Shown: piece after piece, positions 5,542-7,827 of the stretch
How the letters are laid out: each line of letters begins with the position of its first letter
Position numbering within the stretch: position 1 is the first letter of the stretch
The notes under the pieces: generated by a model
Database searches by the model: none
What the model was told of the DNA's origin: nothing
What the model saw: only the letters and a program-made list of their open reading frames with translations
Translations under genes and position numbers: made by a program
Origin: an uncultured Veillonella sp.
Lineage (GTDB): Bacteria > Bacillota > Negativicutes > Veillonellales > Veillonellaceae
Assembly: GCA_900766125.1 (NCBI GenBank)
Contig: CAAFUD010000049.1
Coordinates: 1 to 7,827 of the forward strand
Length of the DNA stretch: 7,827 nt
Direction: 5' to 3'

Positions 5542-6147
5542 TTAAGCAATTGCATAGAAAAAATGTGGTATTTTGTAATCTTTCACTGGTAAAATACAAG
5601 TGTGACCTACTACACAATCGAATGTGTTAGGCATGTACATTTCACCAAAATTGCTAGGTTGAGGCACTGCTGTTATAATATTACGAAAAGATGAGTAAAA
5701 AACAAAACTACACAAACCTATATTGTAAGCATTTCTATAGACAATAATAAATTTTGGAGTAAAAGCTAAGTTAAAACTTATTGCGTTTGCTGAACAAGTT
5801 TTTGGCGTATTATTATCTACTTGATAGAGTTGAAAAGTTTTTTCTCCAACTTGAGTACATTCTCCTTGTGCAATAAAAATATTTGCGATTCCAGCTACTT
5901 TACCAATTAGTGAATGAAGTGTTTCAGTTGATTGAGCAGATATATTTTTCATAGACAAACTAATTGCTAGTGTATTTTTCAAGGTCTGTATTTTTGTTTT
6001 AGTTACACTTAGCTTATCAGTTCCAACAAAAGGACTTCCTAATGTACCAGCTATATTATTTTTACCAATTTGCAATTCATCTTTCACGTTCTCAAAAGTT
6101 GTTATTAAGTCACTTAGACTAGCATTTTCGTTTAATTTTTCTATCAT
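5542..6147 (-). CDS. Tail fibre-like protein, cassette copy 1 (201 aa)
   Basis: A 201-residue protein. Its first 20 residues, MIEKLNENASLSDLITTFEN, are identical to the fibre of the second cassette, and the first 47 coding bases are identical too. Residues 20-90 are helical and repetitive-looking (GKNNIAGTLGSPF, TETLHSLIGKVAGI), and 95-201 are beta-rich, ending GHTCILPVKDYKIPHFFYAIA. The end motif TCILPV...FFYAI is also shared with the other copy (TCILPI...FYFYAIG), while the part between differs strongly. A constant base, a variable body and a conserved tip fit a host-recognition protein under diversifying selection. The ribosome site AAAGGTGAT lies before the ATG. It is the first gene of a three-gene cassette and is preceded by paired inverted 28-bp sites. 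The tail function is inferred from position and architecture. Confidence 0.7.
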   Translation of the reverse strand: MIEKLNENASLSDLITTFENVKDELQIGKNNIAGTLGSPFVGTDKLSVTKTKIQTLKNTLAISLSMKNISAQSTETLHSLIGKVAGIANIFIAQGECTQVGEKTFQLYQVDNNTPKTCSANAISFNLAFTPKFIIVYRNAYNIGLCSFVFYSSFRNIITAVPQPSNFGEMYMPNTFDCVVGHTCILPVKDYKIPHFFYAIA

Positions 6148-6170
6148 AAAAATATCACCTTTCTATTTTT

Positions 6171-6336
6171 AGTAACCATTTTTAAAGAATAGGTTACTAA
6201 AAAGTTTTAATTTTGTTTATTTTACTTACTTTCACATACTTATAAAGAAATCATTCTAAGTTCTACATTAAAAGAAACGTTCAAATTTAATCATCTTTCT
6301 ACTTTAAAAGTAACCTATTCTTTAAGAAGAGTTACT
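6171..6336. repeat. Inverted pair of 28-bp sites around a 110-bp segment, before fibre copy 1
   Basis: Site 1 at 6171-6198 and site 2 at 6309-6336 are inverted copies, with 25 of 28 positions matching when site 2 is reversed. Each is itself an imperfect palindrome with arms AGTAACC/GGTTACT. Both share the inner bases TTAAAGAATAGG. Site 2 begins 9 bases after the stop of the small gene of the other cassette; site 1 ends some 20 bases before the ribosome site of the fibre. Segment 6199-6308 holds no gene and no convincing promoter. Its plus strand starts AAAAAGTTTTAATTTTG, which resembles the minus strand, not the plus strand, of the segment at 7496-7607. Confidence 0.85.
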
Positions 6337-6345
6337 AAAAAGTTG

Positions 6346-6510
6346 CTATTTTATTTCTTGCTCTATTGTATTTATATAATCCTCTACTGCTTTTCTATAC
6401 TCTGTATTAGTTATATCATCTAGTTTGAATTTTCTATTTTTTAGAGGATTTAATCCTTCATTTATTATTCTTTCTGATAATATCTTTACAACCACTTCAT
6501 TTATATTCAT
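6346..6510 (-). CDS. Small phage protein downstream of tail fibre, copy 2 (54 aa)
   Basis: A 54-residue homologue of the gene at 5031-5213: NINEVVVKILSERIINEG and KLDDITNTEYRKAVEDYI align with it without gaps, while the last ~10 residues differ (NTIEQEIK, against KNSGVVEGAEPTI). The ATG overlaps the stop of the preceding frame by one base (TAATG), and GGAGG lies just upstream inside that frame. The preceding gene has a nonsense codon early on, so coupled translation may be lost and this gene may depend on its own ribosome site. It ends 9 bases before the 28-bp site at 6309-6336. The function is unknown. Confidence 0.75.
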   Translation of the reverse strand: MNINEVVVKILSERIINEGLNPLKNRKFKLDDITNTEYRKAVEDYINTIEQEIK

Positions 6511-6818
6511 TATAAAATACCTCCTCCAATTTCTTGATTTACTGATAATAATAATTGATTTTCTAACTCTTGTATTCTCTTTTCTTCTTCTGTCAATTCT
6601 ACTTTTATTTCTTCTAAAATTGGTTCTTTTGTTTCTATATTCATACCTATTATTCTATATTTTTCATAGTCTATATAATCATATGGTAAATCTATATATT
6701 CTATTTTTTTAATATTTTTTCTTTCGGGAACATTTCCTTTCGATTGTCCTTCATAGAATATTATTTCGCCTTCTTCATCAAAAAATATTCTTCTTCATAC
6801 TTCTATATATTCAGTCAT
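6510..6818 (-). pseudogene. Tail-region coiled-coil protein, copy 2, broken by a nonsense codon
   Basis: This is the second copy of the gene at 5213-5518. The start ATG (6816-6818) has a good AAGGGGTG ribosome site and reads MTEYIEV, then TGA at 6795-6797 where the other copy has GGA (Gly8). After that the frame stays open for 94 codons, RRIFFDEEGEIIFYEGQ to NQEIGGGIL, with the same coiled-coil end. In the first 92 bases the two copies differ at only this base (a6797 against c5497). The break is therefore either recent or a sequencing error; the rest has not decayed. Read-through or restart is possible, since no frame change or deletion is seen. Full length would be 102 residues. Confidence 0.88.
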
Positions 6819-6829
6819 AAAATCACCCC

Positions 6830-7441
6830 TTAACCTATAGCGTAAAAATAAAAACTAGAACTACCATATTTACTGTAAACTATAGGTAAAATACATGTTC
6901 CTTTTTGAACTTGTATATTACTATCGCTTTTATCAAGTAAATAAGTCGTATAACTTTCTACTGTTGAAGCAATAAAAGGAACATAACTACAAAAATAGCT
7001 AGTTGTAAAATATTTACTAGCTCCGCCAGTATTATACATAACGACGAGTTTCGGATAAAAATTTAAGTTAATTCTAACGTAGTAAACATCTCCATTCGTA
7101 CTAATTGTATATCTTTTGCATGTACCTTTACTATCAATAATACACTCGCCACTTGCTGTATATATTGGCGTAGGTATATGTATGTTGGCAACTTTATTAA
7201 TTAAAGACAATAAAGACTCTGTATTACCACTATTTACGCCTTTACTTTTTAAATTTTCTTTAAAAGTGTTCATAAGATTTTGCATTTTACCCTCAAACTC
7301 TGTAAATTTAGTACTTTCCAAAAATGGATTGCCTAACAAATTTGTAAAATTATCTTTACTTGTTTTTAATTCTTTTGTACTATTTTCAAAAGTGGTTATT
7401 AAGTCACTTAGACTAGCATTTTCGTTTAATTTTTCTATCAT
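6830..7441 (-). CDS. Tail fibre-like protein, cassette copy 2 (203 aa)
   Basis: A 203-residue homologue of the fibre at 5542-6147. Residues 1-20 are identical to it; the next 70 are similar in layout (SKDNFTNLLGNPF, TESLLSLINKVANI); the body then diverges into different beta-rich sequence and ends with the shared GTCILPI and FYFYAIG. I use the ATG at 7439-7441, since a GTG start four codons earlier lies within the AAAGGTGAT ribosome site and would make an N-terminus absent from the other copy. There are no membrane segments. It leads the first-transcribed cassette and follows the inverted site pair at 7468-7635. It is probably an alternative or additional host-recognition fibre. Confidence 0.7.
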   Translation of the reverse strand: MIEKLNENASLSDLITTFENSTKELKTSKDNFTNLLGNPFLESTKFTEFEGKMQNLMNTFKENLKSKGVNSGNTESLLSLINKVANIHIPTPIYTASGECIIDSKGTCKRYTISTNGDVYYVRINLNFYPKLVVMYNTGGASKYFTTSYFCSYVPFIASTVESYTTYLLDKSDSNIQVQKGTCILPIVYSKYGSSSFYFYAIG

Positions 7442-7467
7442 AAAAAATATCACCTTTCTACTTTCTT

Positions 7468-7635
7468 AGTAACCATTTGTCAAGAATAGGTTACTTTTTG
7501 AAATAGAAAAGTGATTGATTTTAAGTAATTTTTACAAAGTATATATAGTATAAATAATTTTATTTTTAATAGAAAAACAAGCAAAATAAACAAGTATAAA
7601 GCTTTTTAGTAACTCTTTCTTGACAAATAGTTACT
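7468..7635. repeat. Inverted pair of 28-bp sites around a 112-bp segment, before fibre copy 2
   Basis: Site 3 at 7468-7495 and site 4 at 7608-7635 are inverted copies (24 of 28 positions match) with palindromic ends AGTAAC and GTTACT. They share the core ATTTGTCAAGAA, which differs from the core of the pair at 6171-6336. Site 3 matches site 1 at 26 of 28 positions. Segment 7496-7607 has no gene. Its minus strand begins AAAAAGCTTTATACTTG and continues TTTATTTTGCTTG, like the plus strand at 6199-6228. Site 3 also sits in a wider palindrome: the AGAAA-GTGAT flank on its gene side recurs, reversed, on its inner side. Confidence 0.85.
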
Positions 7636-7654
7636 ATATAAAATTAAAAAAGGA

Positions 7655-7789
7655 CTATACAATATAATCCTCTCCAATGATATTTTTATATTCTATTGTT
7701 GTTATCTTATTCTTTTCTACTGCTGTTTTAACTTGTTCCTTAGTCCATAACTCATCTTCATAGTATTTTTTTATTATTTTGTACCACAT
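7655..7789 (-). CDS. xkdX: XkdX-family small phage protein (44 aa)
   Basis: A 44-residue protein: WYKIIKKYYEDELWTKEQ opens it, KITTIEYKNIIGEDYIV closes it. The order, aromatic-lysine start, YY-x3-L, (T/W)KEQV, KIT-x2-EYK-x-I-GEDY, is the XkdX signature, and the length is right for the family. XkdX is named from the Bacillus PBSX tail operon, where it lies near the tail-fibre and lysis genes; its role is not known. The ribosome site AAAAGGAG lies about 10 bases before the ATG, inside the end of the upstream frame, one base from that frame's stop. It ends 19 bases before the 28-bp site at 7608-7635. Confidence 0.82.
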   Translation of the reverse strand: MWYKIIKKYYEDELWTKEQVKTAVEKNKITTIEYKNIIGEDYIV

Positions 7790-7790
7790 G

Positions 7791-7827
7791 TTATATCAAC
7801 TCCTTTTCCATCATTGCAAAAGTTAAC
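7791..7827 (-). CDS. 3' end of an upstream phage gene (partial)
   Basis: The frame ...LTFAMMEKELI ends in TAA at 7791-7793, one base before the XkdX start, and runs off the right edge. Only 11 codons are visible. The tight spacing and the ribosome site of the next gene lying within it are typical of genes in one operon. In related phages a tail or baseplate gene sits here. The sequence itself is too short to identify it. Confidence 0.45.
   Translation of the reverse strand, partial: LTFAMMEKELI

Larger units (their letters stand above)
5031..7441 (-). repeat. Tandem duplication of a three-gene tail cassette
   Basis: Two cassettes of the same order (fibre-like, coiled-coil protein, 54-60-residue protein) occupy 6346-7441 and 5031-6147, about 1.3 kb apart. 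Similarity is patchy. The first 47 coding bases of the fibres are identical and the first 92 bases of the middle genes differ at one position, while fibre bodies and gene ends differ greatly. The mosaic suggests recombination or gene conversion between conserved stretches rather than a simple recent duplication. Confidence 0.85.

Noticed and set aside
5519..5617. N-terminal extension of the coiled-coil protein at 5213-5518
   Set aside because: It overlaps the end of the fibre gene, its residues (CSRSHLYFTS...) are unlike the rest, and the strong AAAGGAGG site marks the ATG at 5518.
6199..6308. Promoters inside the segments between inverted sites
   Set aside because: Several AT-rich hexamers (TATACT, TAGAAT, TTATAA) occur, but none has a matching -35 at 16-18 bases, so I do not call a promoter in either orientation.
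6425..6712. Plus-strand 95-residue hydrophobic frame resembling a membrane protein
   Set aside because: The hydrophobicity is the complement of Lys/Glu/Asn-rich codons in the duplicated minus-strand genes; the matching stretch of the other cassette does not keep the frame.
7116..7469. Plus-strand 117-residue frame antisense to fibre copy 2
   Set aside because: The region aligns codon by codon with fibre copy 1 on the minus strand, and the plus frame has no ribosome site.

Overview
The window is very AT-rich and every real gene lies on the minus strand, so transcription runs from high to low coordinates. The endolysin, as I remember it, is almost identical to the CD27L type of Clostridioides difficile phages. 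A signal-peptide protein at the left end carries a CWB2 cell-wall-anchoring repeat. I therefore read the window as the end of the tail/host-recognition region plus the lysis module of a C. difficile phage or prophage. No tRNA, rRNA, CRISPR array, integrase or transposase was seen.

Layout in transcription order. 7791-7827: last codons of an upstream gene. 7655-7789: a 44-residue XkdX-family gene. 7468-7635: a pair of inverted 28-bp sites around 112 bp. 6346-7441: first tail cassette, made of a fibre-like protein, a ~100-residue coiled-coil-tailed gene broken by a nonsense codon, and a 54-residue gene. 6171-6336: a second pair of inverted 28-bp sites around 110 bp. 5031-6147: second copy of the same three-gene cassette, intact, ending in a terminator. 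4434-4997: a third fibre-like protein. 4152-4382: an XhlA-like membrane protein. 3875-4132: a holin. 2751-3782: a defence-like insert, made of a structured tandem-hairpin RNA and an Abi_2/AbiF-type HEPN protein, closed at each end by a terminator. 1860-2672: the amidase endolysin, with a probable internal start. 1-1703: a leucine-rich-repeat surface protein with CWB2 anchor, cut by the window edge.

How it works together. The cassette genes probably build host-recognition appendages. XhlA, holin and endolysin lyse the host. The Abi unit and the LRR surface protein look like accessory genes that benefit the lysogen. The two signals most worth pursuing are: (i) the ncRNA upstream of the HEPN gene, with two hairpins whose stems covary, a terminator and then the toxin-like gene, which is the layout expected of an RNA-antitoxin system; and (ii) the paired inverted sites before each fibre gene, whose central bases match within a pair but differ between pairs, and whose intervening segments resemble each other in opposite orientation, as if one had been flipped by site-specific recombination.

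Starts were corrected from the longest reading frame in three genes, using ribosome binding sites and comparison between copies. The longest gap without a gene is about 260 bases (3615-3874) and holds the ncRNA.
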